A DNA stretch of 5,638 nucleotides from Dehalococcoidales bacterium. Lineage in GTDB: Bacteria > Chloroflexota > Dehalococcoidia > Dehalococcoidales > UBA5760. The stretch is taken from positions 1-5,638 of the forward strand of contig JAGYOC010000209.1 in assembly GCA_018399795.1 (NCBI GenBank), read 5' to 3'. Below are positions 4,477-5,638 of this stretch, in pieces (the first letter of the stretch is position 1; each line of letters begins with the position of its first letter). The position numbers and the translations under genes are program-made. The notes beneath the pieces were generated by a model that worked only from the letters and a program-made list of their open reading frames with translations, ran no database searches and was not told where the DNA came from.

Positions 4477-5638
4477 TTGAACGAAAGTCAACTTTTTCAG
4501 TGTGATGTAGGCGGGAGAACCCTTGTTATCGAGACCGGGAAGCTCGCCGGGCAGGCAGAAGGCGCCGCCACAATTCGCTACGGCGACACTGTGGTACTGG
4601 TTACCGTCTGCACCTCAAGCGAGCCCCGGGAAGGGACGGATTTTCTCCCCCTGACCATAGATTATGAAGAAAGGCTATATGCTGCCGGGAAAATTCCGGG
4701 CGGCTTCATCCGGCGCGAGGGACGCCCCAGCCAGGAGGCGATACTGGCCTGCCGGCTTACCGATCGGCCCCTGCGCCCTCTGCTTCCTAAGGACTGGCGG
4801 CGGGATATACAGGTAATCGTTACCGTCCTTTCCGCAGACCAGGAAAACAGCCCCGACATCCTGTCCGTCATCGGAGGCTCGGCAGTGTTATCGGTATCGG
4901 AGGTACCGTTTGCCGGGCCGGTCAGCGCCGTACGGGTAGGCTACATCGAAGGCGATATGGTACTGAACCCCACCCTGACCCAGCTCGAAGAGAGCAAGCT
5001 TGACCTTGTCGTCGCCAGCACCCGCGACTCCGTGGTCATGGTGGAAGCAGGGGCATCCGAGGTGTCCGAGGACACCATGATTGAGGCCATTGAGTTCGGA
5101 CACCGGGCCAACCAGCCGATTATAGAGCTTCAGGACAGGTTCCACGAGGCCTGCGGCAAGGCCAAGGCAGATATGCCCACACCCACCGAAAGCCCCGAGC
5201 TAAAGCCCACGGTCGCCAGGGCAACCGGTGAAAGGCTGGATACAGCCCTCGCCGAACCAGACAAGATAAAGCGGAACCGCGCACTCGAAGACCTCAAAAA
5301 CGAGGTCTGCCAGGCGCTGGCAGAGATGTTTACAGAAAAAGAAATCTCATCCGCCTTCGAAGCGGAAATGAAGTCCAGAATAAGGTCCAATATCCTGGAG
5401 CGGTCACAGCGCATCAGCGGGCGTGCTCTGAGCGAAATTCGCCCCCTGAGCTGCGAGCTGGGTGTCCTGCCCCGAACTCACGGATCGGCGCTGTTTACCC
5501 GCGGCCAGACACAGGTCCTAACCATCAGCACACTGGGCTCGACCAGGCAGGAACAGCGGATTGACGGGCTGGGCATCGAGGAGACGAAACGCTTCATGCA
5601 CCACTACAACTTCACCCCGTTTTCCGTAGGCGAAGTCA
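4477..5638 (+). CDS. pnp: Polyribonucleotide nucleotidyltransferase (PNPase), 3' end outside window
   Basis: PNPase is a trimeric, phosphate-dependent 3'-to-5' exoribonuclease involved in mRNA decay and, in reverse, in tailing RNA. The window holds the first 387 residues of a family that is usually about 700 long; the frame is open to the last base. The first RNase PH-like domain carries the signatures RYGDTVVLVTV (34-44), AAGKIPGGFIRREGRPSQE (69-87), RLTDRPLRPL (93-102) and GGSAVLSVSEVPFAGPVSAVR in two parts (133-142, 143-153). The all-helical linker domain covers roughly 230-315. The second RNase PH domain begins with IRPLSCELGVLPRTHGSALF (321-340) and TRGQTQVLTISTLG (341-354). The catalytic aspartates of that domain and the KH and S1 RNA-binding domains lie beyond the window. 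The start TTG 4477 gives MNESQLFQCDVGGR, in line with family N termini. It lies 21 bases after rpsO, with no terminator between, so the two are probably co-transcribed. Confidence 0.96.
   Translation, partial: MNESQLFQCDVGGRTLVIETGKLAGQAEGAATIRYGDTVVLVTVCTSSEPREGTDFLPLTIDYEERLYAAGKIPGGFIRREGRPSQEAILACRLTDRPLRPLLPKDWRRDIQVIVTVLSADQENSPDILSVIGGSAVLSVSEVPFAGPVSAVRVGYIEGDMVLNPTLTQLEESKLDLVVASTRDSVVMVEAGASEVSEDTMIEAIEFGHRANQPIIELQDRFHEACGKAKADMPTPTESPELKPTVARATGERLDTALAEPDKIKRNRALEDLKNEVCQALAEMFTEKEISSAFEAEMKSRIRSNILERSQRISGRALSEIRPLSCELGVLPRTHGSALFTRGQTQVLTISTLGSTRQEQRIDGLGIEETKRFMHHYNFTPFSVGEV

Noticed and set aside
4888..5414. Two minus-strand open frames opposite pnp
   Set aside because: They are antisense to strongly conserved PNPase coding sequence and show no domain or SD of their own.

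Overview
This is a bacterial chromosomal segment of ordinary housekeeping genes, packed tightly and with medium-to-high GC in the coding parts. Protein style (bS21, uS15-PNPase, a 'GCCYG'-type Lgt and a MrfA/YprA-type helicase) and TTG starts are compatible with a Chloroflexota/Dehalococcoidia-like organism. That placement is an impression from family resemblance, not a computed result, and should be treated as tentative.

Layout. (1) Bases 1-127 are a leader with a perfect 9-bp inverted repeat at 6-27, followed by rpsU (128-319, + strand; ribosomal protein bS21). (2) Bases 320-467 separate two convergent genes and hold a strong UUCG-capped hairpin (430-455) that can terminate transcription from both sides. 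(3) A minus-strand cluster follows, read from right to left: a DUF503/YlxP-type small protein (3939-3649), a DEAH-type helicase with a C-terminal DUF1998 cysteine cluster (3602-1314, MrfA/YprA-like), and lgt (1283-468, prolipoprotein diacylglyceryl transferase). Gaps of 46 and 30 bases suggest one operon. (4) A divergent intergenic region (about 3940-4191) carries a near-consensus sigma-70 promoter (4090-4118) driving the plus-strand pair rpsO (4192-4455, uS15) and pnp (4477 to beyond the window end, polynucleotide phosphorylase). Both of these appear to start with TTG.

How the genes relate. rpsU and rpsO supply 30S subunit proteins. PNPase degrades RNA and is co-transcribed with rpsO, as in many bacteria. 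The minus-strand operon mixes a DNA-repair-type helicase, a small protein whose family usually sits beside translation genes, and a membrane lipoprotein-maturation enzyme, so it shows no obvious single pathway.

I see no mobile element, CRISPR array, tRNA, rRNA or phage gene. The most interesting signal is non-coding: the rpsO leader can fold into an H-type pseudoknot next to the Shine-Dalgarno sequence, with alternative SD-sequestering pairings. This resembles in principle the S15 autoregulatory leaders known in other bacteria. Nothing here supports a wholly new system.
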